DNA from: Prosopocoilus inquinatus
Lineage: Eukaryota; Arthropoda; Insecta; Coleoptera; Lucanidae
Direction: 5' to 3'
DNA: 64,000 nucleotides
NCBI GenBank assembly: GCA_036172665.1
Contig: CM069872.1
Span: forward strand, 26,726,001-26,790,000
Below are positions 24,275-36,930 of the stretch, in pieces (the first letter of the stretch is position 1; the number at the start of each line of letters is the position of its first letter). The translations under genes and the position numbers were made by a program. Below the pieces are notes generated by a model, which saw nothing but the letters and a program-made list of their open reading frames with translations, had not been told where the DNA came from and did no database searches.

Positions 24275-26718
24275 CAGGAACAACGCTAATACGTGTTGTT
24301 TCGTTCAAAACTATTTCCAGCTTCTGCTGCGTCCGAGAACTTTGTATCTCACATCAGAGATACTGGAGTCCATCCAAACGTGAAATAACATGATAGATGA
24401 GTAAGGATCGATTAGATACATCACAGGAACAACGCTAATGCGTGTTGTTTCGTTTAAAACTATTTCCAGCTTCTGCTGCGTCCGAAAATTTCGTATCTCA
24501 CATCAGAGTTACTGGAGTCCATCGAAACGTCAAATAACATAGTAGATAAGTAAGGATCGATTGGATACATCACAGGAACAACGCTAATACGTGTTGTTTC
24601 GTTTAAAACTATTTCCAGCTCCTGCTGCGTCCAAAAACTTTGTATCTCACATCGGAGTTACTGGAGTTCATCCAAACGTAAAATAACATGATAGATGAGT
24701 AAGGATCGATTAGATACATCACAGGAACATGGCCAATGCGTGTTTCTTAGTTTAAAACTATTTCCAGCTTCTGCTGCGTCCGAAAACGTCGCATCTCACA
24801 TCAGAGTTACTGGAGTCCATCGAAACGACAAATAACATGATAGATAAGTAAGGATCGATTAGATACAGCACAGGAACAACGCTAATACGTGTTGTTTCGT
24901 TTAAAACTATCTCCAGCTTCAGCTGCGTCCAAAAATTTCGTATCTCACATCAGAGTTACTGGAGTCCATCGAAACGTCAAATAACATAGTAGATAAGTAA
25001 GGATCGATTAGATACATCACAGGAACAACGCTAATACGTGTTGTTTCGTTCAAAACTATTTCCAGCTTCTGCTGCGTCCGAGAACTTTGTATCTCACATC
25101 AGAGTTACTGGAGTCCATTCAAACGTCAAATAACATGCTATATAAGTAAGGATCGATTAGATACATCACAGGAACAACGCTAATACGTGTTATTTCGTTT
25201 AAAACTATTTCCAGCTCCTGCTGCGTCCAAAAACTTCGTATCTCTCTTCAGAATTACTAGAGTCCATCGAAACGTCAAATAACATGATAGATGAGTAAGG
25301 ATCGATTAGATACATCACAGGAACAACGCTAATGCGTGTTGTTTCGTTTAAAACTATTTCCAGCTCCTGCTGCGTCCAAAAACTTTGTATCTCACATCAG
25401 AGTTACTGGAGTCCATCCAAACGTAAAATAACATAGTAGATAAGTAAGGATCGATTAGATACATCACAGGAACATCGCTAATGCGTGTTGTTTCGTTTAA
25501 AACTATTTCCAGCTTCTGCTGCGTCCGAAAACGTCGTATCTCACATCAGAGTTACTGGAGGCCATCGAAACGACAAATAACATGATAGATGAGTAAGGAT
25601 CGATTGATACATCACAGGAACATCGCTAATGCGTGTTGTTTCGTTTAAAACTATTTCCAGCTCCTGCTGAGTCCAAAAACTTCGTATCTCACATCAGAGT
25701 TACTAGAGTCCATCGAAACGTCAAATAACATGATAGATGAGTAAGGATCGATAAGATACATCACAGGAACAACGCTAATGCGTGTTGTTTCATTTAAAAC
25801 TATTTGCAGCTTCTGCTGCTTCCGATAAACTTTGTATCTCACATCAGAGTTACTGGAGTACATCGAAACGTCAAATAACATAGTAGATAAGTAAGGATCG
25901 ATTAGATACATCACAGGAACAACGCTAATACGTGTTGTTTCGTTCAAAACTATTTCCAGCTTCTGCTGCGTCCGAGAACTTTGTATCTCACATCAGAGTT
26001 ACTGGAGTCCATTCAAACGTCAAATAACATGCTATATAAGTAAGGATCGATTAGATACATCACAGGAACAACGCTAATACGTGCTATTTCGCTTAAAACT
26101 ATTTCCAGCTCCTGCTGCGTCCAAAAACTTCGTATCTCTCTTCAGAATTACTAGAGTCCATCGAAACGTCAAATAACATGATAGATGAGTAAGGATCGAT
26201 TAGATACATCACAGGAACAACGCTAATGCGTGTTGTTTCGTTTAAAACTATTTCCAGCTTCTGCTGCGTCCGAAAACGTCGTATCTCACATCAGAGTTAC
26301 TGGAGGCCATCGAAACGACAAATAGCATGATAGATGAGTAAGGATCGATTGATACATCACAGGAACATCGCTAATGCGTGTTGTTTCGTTTAAAACTATT
26401 TCCAGCTCCTGCTGCGTCCAAAAATTTCGTATCTCACATCAGAGTTACTGGAGTCCATCGAAACGTCAAATAACATAGTAGATAAGTAAGGATCGATTAG
26501 ATACATCACAGGAACAACGCTAATACGTGTTGTTTCGTTCAAAACTATTTCCAGCTTCTGCTGCGTCCGAGAACTTTGTATCTCACATCAGAGTTACTGG
26601 AGTCCATTTAAACGTCAAATAACATGCTATATAAGTAAGGATCGATTAGATACATCACAGGAACAACGCTAATACGTGTTATTTCGTTTAAAACTATTTC
26701 CAGCTCCTGCTGCGTCCA
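24275..26718 (+). repeat. Third, partial copy of the D2 block
   Basis: Order and rare variants match part of D2: AGAGATACTGG near 24357, TGGCCAATGCG near 24730, GAGTACATCG near 25856, AATAGCATGATAG near 26322 and CCATTTAAACG near 26605. The offset to the D2 right copy is about 5317 bp on the left side. The 46-bp deletion is absent here. A t4-t5 pair near 25.9-26.2 kb follows where the D2 copies instead have a single monomer. It has its own changes, such as GTGTTTCTTAG near 24739 and GTGCTATTTCGC near 26082, so it separated earlier than the two tandem copies. Confidence 0.8.
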
Positions 26719-28399
26719 AAAACTTCGTATCTCTCTTCAGAATTACTAGAGTCCATCGAAACGTCAAATAACATGATAGATGAGTAAGGATCGATTAGAT
26801 ACATCACAGGAACAACGCTAATGCGTGTTGTTTCGTTTAAAACTATTTCCAGCTCCTGCTGCGTCCAAAAACTTTGTATCTCACATCAGAGTTACTGGAG
26901 TCCATCCAAACGTAAAATAACATGATAGATGAGTAAAGATCGATTAGATACATCACAGGAACATCGCTAATGCGTGTTGTTTCGCTTAAAACTATTTCCA
27001 GCTTCTGCTGCGTCCGAAAACGTCGTATCTCACATCAGAGTTACTGGAGGCCATCGAAACGACAAATAACATGATAGATGAGTAAGGATCGATTGATACA
27101 TCACAGGAACATCGCTAATGCGATTTGTTTCGTTTAAAACTATTTCCAGCTTCTGCTGCGTCCGAAAACGTCGTATCTCACATCAGAGTTACTGGAGTCC
27201 ATCGAAACGTCAAATAACATGTTAGATAAGTAAGGATCGCTTAGATACATCACAGGAACAACGCTAATACGTGTTGTTTCGTTCAAAATTATTTCCAGCT
27301 ACTGCTGCGTCCGAGAACTTTGTATCTCACATCAGAGTTACTGGAGTCCATCCAAACGTAAAATAACATGATAGATGAGTAAGGATCGATTAGATACATC
27401 ACAGGAACATCGCTAATGCGTGTTGTTTCGTTTAAAACTATTTCCAGCTTCTGCTGCGTCCGAAAACGTCGTATCTCACATCAGAGTTACTAGAGTCCAT
27501 CGAAACGTCAAATAACATGATAGATGAGTAAGGATCGATTAGATACATCACAGGAACAACGCTAATGCGTGTTGTTTCGTTTAAAACTATTTCCAGCTCC
27601 TGCTGCGTCCAAAAACTTTGTATCTCACATCAGAGTTACTGGAGTCCATCCAAACGTAAAATAACATAGTAGATAAGTAAGGATCGATTAGATACATCAC
27701 AGGAACATCGCTAATGCGTGTTGTTTCGTTTAAAATTATTTCCAGCTTCTGCTGCGTCCAAAAACTTTGTATCTCACATCAGAGTTACTGGAGTCCATCC
27801 AAACGTAAAATAACATGATAGATGAGTAAGGATCGATTAGATACATCACAGGAACATCGCTAATGCGTGTTGTTTCGTTTAAAACTATTTCCAGCTTCTG
27901 CTGCGTCCGAAAACGTCGTATCTCACATCAGAGTTACTGGAGTCCATCGAAACGTCAAATAACATGTTAGATAAGTAAGGATCGCTTAGATACATCACAG
28001 GAACAACGCTAATACGTGTTGTTTCGTTCAAAATTATTTCCAGCTACTGCTGCGTCCGAGAACTTTGTATCTTACATCAGAGTTACTGGAGTCCATCCAA
28101 ACGTCAAATAACATGATAGATGAGTAAGTATCGATTAGATACATCACAGGAACAACGCTAATACGTGTTGTTTCGTTTAAAACTATTTCCAGTTGCTGCT
28201 GCGTCCGAAAACGTCGTATCTCACATCAGACTTACTGGAGTCCATCCAAACGTCAAATAACATGTTAGATAATTAAGGATCGTTTAGATACATCACAGGA
28301 ACAACGCTAATACGTGTTGTTTCGTTCAAAACTATTTCCAGCTTCTGCTGCGTCCTAGAACTTTGTATCTCACATCAGAGTTACTGGTGTCCGTCCAAA
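26719..28399 (+). repeat. Mixed segment before D3
   Basis: This segment is satellite only. It runs t6, t7 (with GCGATTTGTTTCG near 27120, a private change), t8, several monomers of the CCAAAAACTTTG/AAACGTAAAATAAC type, then t8 with TATCTTACATCAG and t1-t2 leading into the D3 block. The t8 form with TATCTTAC also occurs near 23.30, 29.56 and 33.88 kb. Confidence 0.78.
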
Positions 28400-31300
28400 C
28401 GTCAAATAACATGATAGATGAGTAAGGATCGATAAGATACATCACAGGAACAACGCTAATGCGTGTTGTTTCATTTAAAACTATTTGCAGCTTCTGCTGC
28501 TTCCGATAAACTTTGTATCTCACGTCAGAGTTACTGGAGTCCATCCAAACGTAAAATAACATGATAGATGAGTAAGGATCGATTAGATACATCACAGGAA
28601 CAACGCTAATGCGTGTTGTTTCGTTTAAAACTATTTCCAGCTCCTGCTGCGTCCAAGAACTTTGTATCTCACATCAGAGTTACTGGAGTCCATCCAAAGG
28701 TAAAATAACATAGTAGATAAGTAAGGATCGATTAGATACATCACAGGAACATCGCTAATGCGTGTTGTTTCGTTTAAAACTATTTCCAGCTTCTGCTGCG
28801 TCCAAAAACTTTGTATCTCACATCAGAGTTACTGGAGTCCATCCAAACGTAAAATAACATGATAGATGAGTAAGGATCGATTAGATACATCACAGGAACA
28901 TCGCTAATGCGTGTTGTTTCGTTTAAAACTATTTCCAGCTTCTGCTGCGTCCAAAAACTTTGTATCTCACATCAGAGTTACTGGAGTCCATCCAAACGTA
29001 AAATAACATGATAGATGAGTAAGGATCGATTAGATACATCACAGGAACATCGCTAATGCGTGTTGTTTCGTTTAAAACTATTTCCAGCTTCTGCTGCGTC
29101 CAAAAACTTTGTATCTCACATCAGAGTTACTGGAGTCCATCGAAACGTCAAATAACATGATAGATGAGTAAGGATCGATTAGATACATCACAGGAACATC
29201 GCTAATGCGTGTTGTTTCGTTTAAAACTATTTCCAGCTTCTGCTGCGTCCGAAAACTTCGTATCTCACATCAGAGTTACTAGAGTCCATCGAAACGTCAA
29301 ATAACATGATAGATGAGTAAGGATCGATTAGATACATCACAGGAACATCGCTAATGCGTGTTGTTTCGTTTAAAACTATTTCCAGCTTCTGCTGCGTCCG
29401 AAAACGTAGTATCTCACATCAGAGTTACTGGAGTCCATCGAAACGTCAAATAACATGTTAGATAAGTAAGGATCGCTTAGATACATCACAGGAACAACGC
29501 TAATACGTGTTGTTTCGTTCAAAATTATTTCCAGCTACTGCTGCGTCCGAGAACTTTGTATCTTACATCAGAGTTACTGGAGTCCATCCAAACGTCAAAT
29601 AACATGATAGATGAGTAAGTATCGATTAGATACATCACAGAAACAACGCTAATACGTGTTGTTTCGTTTAAAACTATTTCCAGTTGCTGCTGCGTCCGAA
29701 AACGTCGTATCTCACATCAGACTTACTGGAGTCCATCCAAACGTCAAATAACATGTTAGATAATTAAGGATCGTTTAGATACATCACAGGAACAACGCTA
29801 ATACGTGTTGTTTCGTTCAAAACTATTTCCAGCTTCTGCTGCGTCCTAGAACTTTGTATCTCACATCAGAGTTACTGGTGTCCGTCCAAACGTCAAATAA
29901 CATGATAGATGAGTAAGGATCGATAAGATACATCACAGGAACAACGCTAATGCGTGTTGTTTCATTTAAAACTATTTGCAGCTTCTGCTGCTTCCGATAA
30001 ACTTTGTATCTCACATCAGAGTTACTGGAGTCCATCCAAACGTAAAATAACATGATAGATGAGTAAGGATCGATTAGATACATCACAGGAACATCGCTAA
30101 TGCGTGTTGTTTCGTTTAAAACTATTTCCAGCTTCTGCTGCGTCCGAAAACGTCGTATCTCACATCAGAGTTACTGGAGTCCATCCAAACGTCAAATAAC
30201 ATGATAGATGAGTAAGTATCGATTAGATACATCACAGGAACAACGCTAATACGTGTTGTTTCGTTTGAAACTATTTCCAGTTGCTGCTGCGTCCGAAAAC
30301 GTCGTATCTCACATCAGACTTACTGGAGTCCATCCAAACGTCAAATAACATGTTAGATAATTAAGAATCGTTTAGATACATCACAGGAACAACGCTAATA
30401 CGTGTTGTTTCGTTCAAAACTATTTCCAGCTTCTGCTGCGTCCTAGAACTTTGTATCTCACATCAGAGTTACTGGTGTCCGTCCAAACGTCAAATAACAT
30501 GATAGATGAGTAAGGATCGATAAGATACATCACAGGAACAACGCTAATGCGTGTTGTTTCATTTAAAACTATTTGCAGCTTCTGCTGCTTCCGATAAACT
30601 TTGTATCTCACATCAGAGTTACTGGAGTCCATCCAAACGTCAAATAAAATGATAGATGAGTCAGGATCGATTAGATACACCACAGGAACAACGCTAATAC
30701 GTGTTGTTTCGTTTAAAACTATTTCCAGCTCCTGCTGCGTCCAAAAATTTCGTATCTCATATCAGAGTTACTGGAGTCCATCGAAACGTCAAATAACATA
30801 GTAGATAAGTAAGGATCGATTAGATACATCACAGGAACAACGCTAATACGTGTTGTTTCGTTCAAAACTATTTCCAGCTTCTGCTGCGTCCGAGAACTTT
30901 GTATCTCACATCAGAGTTACTGGAGTCCATTCAAACGTCAAATAACATGCTATATAAGTAAGGATCGATTAGATACATCACAGGAACAACGCTAATACGT
31001 GTTATTTCGTTCAAAACTATTTCCAGCTTCTGCTGCGTCCGAGAACTTTGTATCTCACATCAGAGTTACTGGAGTCCATCCAAACGTCAAATAACATGAT
31101 AGATGAGTAAGGATCGATTAGATACATCACAGGAACAACGCTAATACGTGTTGTTTCGTTCAAAACTATTTCCAGCTTCTGCTGCGTCCTAGAACTTTGT
31201 ATCTCACATCAGAGTTACTGGTGTCCGTCCAAATGTCAAATAACATGATAGATGAGTAAGGATCGATAAGATACATCACACGAACAACGCTAATACGTGT

Positions 31301-32590
31301 TGTTTCGTTCAAAACTATTTCCAGCTTCTGCTGCGTCCTAGAACTTTGTATGTCACATCAGAGTTACTGGTGTCCGTCCAAACGTCAAATAACATGATAG
31401 ATGAGTAAGGATCGATAAGATACATCACAGGAACAACGCTAATGCGTGTTGTTTCATTTAAAACTATTTGCAGCTTCTGCTGCTTCCGATAAACTTTGTA
31501 TCTCACATCAGAGTTACTGGAGTCCATCCAAACGTAAAATAACATGATAGATGAGTAAGGATCGATTAGATACATCACAGGAACATCGCTAATGCGTGTT
31601 GTTTCGTTTAAATCTATTTCCAGCTTCTGCTGCGTCCGAAAACGTCGTATCTCACATCAGAGTTACTGGAGTCCATCCAAACGTCAAATAACATGATAGA
31701 TGAGTAAGTATCGATTAGATACATCACAGGAACAACGCTAATACGTGTTGTTTCGTTTAAAACTATTTCCAGTTGCTGCTGCGTCCGAAAACGTCGTATC
31801 TCACATCAGACTTACTGGAGTCCATCCAAACGTCAAATAACATGTTAGATAATTAAGAATCGTTTAGATACATCACAGGAACAACGCTAATACGTGTTGT
31901 TTCGTTCAAAACTATTTCCAGCTTCTGCTGCGTCCTAGAACTTTGTATCTCACATCAGAGTTACTGGTGTCCGTCCAAACGTCAAATAACATGATAGATG
32001 AGTAAGGATCGATAAGATACATCACAGGAACAACGCTAATGCGTGTTGTTTCATTTAAAACTATTTGCAGCTTCTGCTGCTTCCGATAAACTTTGTATCT
32101 CACATCAGAGTTACTGGAGTCCATCCAAACGTCAAATAACGTGATAGATGAGTCAGGATCGATTAGATACATCACAGGAACAACGCTAATACGTGTTGTT
32201 TCGTTTAAAACTATTTCCAGCTCCTGCTGCGTCCAAAAATTTCGTATCTCATATCAGAGTTACTGGAGTCCATCGAAACGTCAAATAACATAGTAGATAA
32301 GTAAGGATCGATTAGATACATCACAGGAACAACGCTAATACGTGTTGTTTCGTTCAAAACTATTTCCAGCTTCTGCTGCGTCCGAGAACTTTGTATCTCA
32401 CATCAGAGTTACTGGAGTCCATTCAAACGTCAAATAACATGCTATATAAGTAAGGATCGATTAGATACATCACAGGAACAACGCTAATACGTGTTATTTC
32501 GTTCAAAACTATTTCCAGCTTCTGCTGCGTCCGAGAACTTTGTATCTCACATCAGAGTTACTGGAGTCCATCCAAACGTCAAATAACATG
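28400..32590 (+). repeat. Tandem duplication D3, left copy (about 4177 bp, 28 monomers)
   Basis: This block is repeated to the right: offset 4177 bp up to about 29.0 kb, then 4325 bp from about 29.14 kb, a difference of one monomer. Shared rare variants are CACGTCAGAG near 28521/32698, AATAAAATGATAGATGAG near 30645/34970, CATATCAGAG near 30758/35083, CCAAATGTCAAA near 31231/35556, CACACGAACAAC near 31277/35602 and GTATGTCACATC near 31348/35673. At least five single-base differences separate the copies (near 29407, 29641, 31613, 32141 and 31999/36319). It contains an inner 10-monomer repetition, with t2-t3 pairs 1492 bp apart at 30354 and 31846. Confidence 0.85.
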
Positions 32591-35500
32591 ATAGATGAGT
32601 AAGGATCGATAAGATACATCACAGGAACAACGCTAATGCGTGTTGTTTCATTTAAAACTATTTGCAGCTTCTGCTGCTTCCGATAAACTTTGTATCTCAC
32701 GTCAGAGTTACTGGAGTCCATCCAAACGTAAAATAACATGATAGATGAGTAAGGATCGATTAGATACATCACAGGAACAACGCTAATGCGTGTTGTTTCG
32801 TTTAAAACTATTTCCAGCTCCTGCTGCGTCCAAGAACTTTGTATCTCACATCAGAGTTACTGGAGTCCATCCAAAGGTAAAATAACATAGTAGATAAGTA
32901 AGGATCGATTAGATACATCACAGGAACATCGCTAATGCGTGTTGTTTCGTTTAAAACTATTTCCAGCTTCTGCTGCGTCCAAAAACTTTGTATCTCACAT
33001 CAGAGTTACTGGAGTCCATCCAAACGTAAAATAACATGATAGATGAGTAAGGATCGATTAGATACATCACAGGAACATCGCTAATGCGTGTTGTTTCGTT
33101 TAAAACTATTTCCAGCTTCTGCTGCGTCCGAAAACGTCGTATCTCACATCAGAGTTACTGGAGGCCATCGAAACGACAAATAACATGATAGATGAGTAAG
33201 GATCGATTGATACATCACAGGAACATCGCTAATGCGTGTTGTTTCGTTTAAAACTATTTCCAGCTACTGCTGCGTCCGAGAACTTTGTATCTCACATCAG
33301 AGTTACTGGAGTCCATCCAAACGTCAAATAACATGATAGATGAGTAAGTATCGATTAGATACATCACAGGAACAACGCTAATACGTGTTGTTTCGTTTAA
33401 AACTATTTCCAGCTTCTGCTGCGTCCGAAAACGTCGTATCTCACATCAGAGTTACTAGAGTCCATCGAAACGTCAAATAACATGATAGATGAGTAAGGAT
33501 CGATTAGATACATCACAGGAACATCGCTAATGCGTGTTGTTTCGTTTAAAACTATTTCCAGCTTCTGCTGCGTCCGAAAACTTCGTATCTCACATCAGAG
33601 TTACTAGAGTCCATCGAAACGTCAAATAACATGATAGATGAGTAAGGATCGATTAGATACATCACAGGAACATCGCTAATGCGTGTTGTTTCGTTTAAAA
33701 CTATTTCCAGCTTCTGCTGCGTCCGAAAACGTCGTATCTCACATCAGAGTTACTGGAGTCCATCGAAACGTCAAATAACATGTTAGATAAGTAAGGATCG
33801 CTTAGATACATCACAGGAACAACGCTAATACGTGTTGTTTCGTTCAAAATTATTTCCAGCTACTGCTGCGTCCGAGAACTTTGTATCTTACATCAGAGTT
33901 ACTGGAGTCCATCCAAACGTCAAATAACATGATAGATGAGTAAGTATCGATTAGATACATCACAGGAACAACGCTAATACGTGTTGTTTCGTTTAAAACT
34001 ATTTCCAGTTGCTGCTGCGTCCGAAAACGTCGTATCTCACATCAGACTTACTGGAGTCCATCCAAACGTCAAATAACATGTTAGATAATTAAGGATCGTT
34101 TAGATACATCACAGGAACAACGCTAATACGTGTTGTTTCGTTCAAAACTATTTCCAGCTTCTGCTGCGTCCTAGAACTTTGTATCTCACATCAGAGTTAC
34201 TGGTGTCCGTCCAAACGTCAAATAACATGATAGATGAGTAAGGATCGATAAGATACATCACAGGAACAACGCTAATGCGTGTTGTTTCATTTAAAACTAT
34301 TTGCAGCTTCTGCTGCTTCCGATAAACTTTGTATCTCACATCAGAGTTACTGGAGTCCATCCAAACGTAAAATAACATGATAGATGAGTAAGGATCGATT
34401 AGATACATCACAGGAACATCGCTAATGCGTGTTGTTTCGTTTAAAACTATTTCCAGCTTCTGCTGCGTCCGAAAACGTCGTATCTCACATCAGAGTTACT
34501 GGAGTCCATCCAAACGTCAAATAACATGATAGATGAGTAAGTATCGATTAGATACATCACAGGAACAACGCTAATACGTGTTGTTTCGTTTGAAACTATT
34601 TCCAGTTGCTGCTGCGTCCGAAAACGTCGTATCTCACATCAGACTTACTGGAGTCCATCCAAACGTCAAATAACATGTTAGATAATTAAGAATCGTTTAG
34701 ATACATCACAGGAACAACGCTAATACGTGTTGTTTCGTTCAAAACTATTTCCAGCTTCTGCTGCGTCCTAGAACTTTGTATCTCACATCAGAGTTACTGG
34801 TGTCCGTCCAAACGTCAAATAACATGATAGATGAGTAAGGATCGATAAGATACATCACAGGAACAACGCTAATGCGTGTTGTTTCATTTAAAACTATTTG
34901 CAGCTTCTGCTGCTTCCGATAAACTTTGTATCTCACATCAGAGTTACTGGAGTCCATCCAAACGTCAAATAAAATGATAGATGAGTCAGGATCGATTAGA
35001 TACACCACAGGAACAACGCTAATACGTGTTGTTTCGTTTAAAACTATTTCCAGCTCCTGCTGCGTCCAAAAATTTCGTATCTCATATCAGAGTTACTGGA
35101 GTCCATCGAAACGTCAAATAACATAGTAGATAAGTAAGGATCGATTAGATACATCACAGGAACAACGCTAATACGTGTTGTTTCGTTCAAAACTATTTCC
35201 AGCTTCTGCTGCGTCCGAGAACTTTGTATCTCACATCAGAGTTACTGGAGTCCATTCAAACGTCAAATAACATGCTATATAAGTAAGGATCGATTAGATA
35301 CATCACAGGAACAACGCTAATACGTGTTATTTCGTTCAAAACTATTTCCAGCTTCTGCTGCGTCCGAGAACTTTGTATCTCACATCAGAGTTACTGGAGT
35401 CCATCCAAACGTCAAATAACATGATAGATGAGTAAGGATCGATTAGATACATCACAGGAACAACGCTAATACGTGTTGTTTCGTTCAAAACTATTTCCAG

Positions 35501-36930
35501 CTTCTGCTGCGTCCTAGAACTTTGTATCTCACATCAGAGTTACTGGTGTCCGTCCAAATGTCAAATAACATGATAGATGAGTAAGGATCGATAAGATACA
35601 TCACACGAACAACGCTAATACGTGTTGTTTCGTTCAAAACTATTTCCAGCTTCTGCTGCGTCCTAGAACTTTGTATGTCACATCAGAGTTACTGGTGTCC
35701 GTCCAAACGTCAAATAACATGATAGATGAGTAAGGATCGATAAGATACATCACAGGAACAACGCTAATGCGTGTTGTTTCATTTAAAACTATTTGCAGCT
35801 TCTGCTGCTTCCGATAAACTTTGTATCTCACATCAGAGTTACTGGAGTCCATCCAAACGTAAAATAACATGATAGATGAGTAAGGATCGATTAGATACAT
35901 CACAGGAACATCGCTAATGCGTGTTGTTTCGTTTAAAACTATTTCCAGCTTCTGCTGCGTCCGAAAACGTCGTATCTCACATCAGAGTTACTGGAGTCCA
36001 TCCAAACGTCAAATAACATGATAGATGAGTAAGTATCGATTAGATACATCACAGGAACAACGCTAATACGTGTTGTTTCGTTTAAAACTATTTCCAGTTG
36101 CTGCTGCGTCCGAAAACGTCGTATCTCACATCAGACTTACTGGAGTCCATCCAAACGTCAAATAACATGTTAGATAATTAAGAATCGTTTAGATACATCA
36201 CAGGAACAACGCTAATACGTGTTGTTTCGTTCAAAACTATTTCCAGCTTCTGCTGCGTCCTAGAACTTTGTATCTCACATCAGAGTTACTGGTGTCCGTC
36301 CAAACGTCAAATAACATAATAGATGAGTAAGGATCGATAAGATACATCACAGGAACAACGCTAATGCGTGTTGTTTCATTTAAAACTATTTGCAGCTTCT
36401 GCTGCTTCCGATAAACTTTGTATCTCACATCAGAGTTACTGGAGTCCATCCAAACGTCAAATAACATGATAGATGAGTCAGGATCGATTAGATACATCAC
36501 AGGAACAACGCTAATACGTGTTGTTTCGTTTAAAACTATTTCCAGCTCCTGCTGCGTCCAAAAATTTCGTATCTCATATCAGAGTTACTGGAGTCCATCG
36601 AAACGTCAAATAACATAGTAGATAAGTAAGGATCGATTAGATACATCACAGGAACAACGCTAATACGTGTTGTTTCGTTCAAAACTATTTCCAGCTTCTG
36701 CTGCGTCCGAGAACTTTGTATCTCACATCAGAGTTACTGGAGTCCATTCAAACGTCAAATAACATGCTATATAAGTAAGGATCGATTAGATACATCACAG
36801 GAACAACGCTAATACGTGTTATTTCGTTCAAAACTATTTCCAGCTTCTGCTGCGTCCGAGAACTTTGTATCTCACATCAGAGTTACTGGAGTCCATCCAA
36901 ACGTCAAATAACATGATAGATGAGTAAGGA
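32591..36930 (+). repeat. Tandem duplication D3, right copy (4325 bp, 29 monomers)
   Basis: This is the second copy. The junction lies in 32571-32610: the left part of the joining monomer is t5-like with CCGAGAACTTTG (as near 36870), the right part continues GATAAGATAC...TTTCATTT (as near 28430). It has one more monomer than the left copy between about 33.0 and 33.45 kb, where it resembles 22.5-22.9 kb (t6, t7/t8 hybrid) instead of the run of CCAAAAACTTTG monomers found at 28.8-29.1 kb. That suggests a later local conversion or indel in one of the copies. Confidence 0.83.

Noticed and set aside
30601..30801. Forward open frames of 66 codons at 30601-30801, 32093-32293, 34926-35126, 36418-36618, 40292-40492 and 42678-42878.
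   Set aside because: They exist only where the variant GAGTCAGG removes the TAA stop in GAGTAAGG. They mark a local satellite variant that was copied with its block, not a gene.
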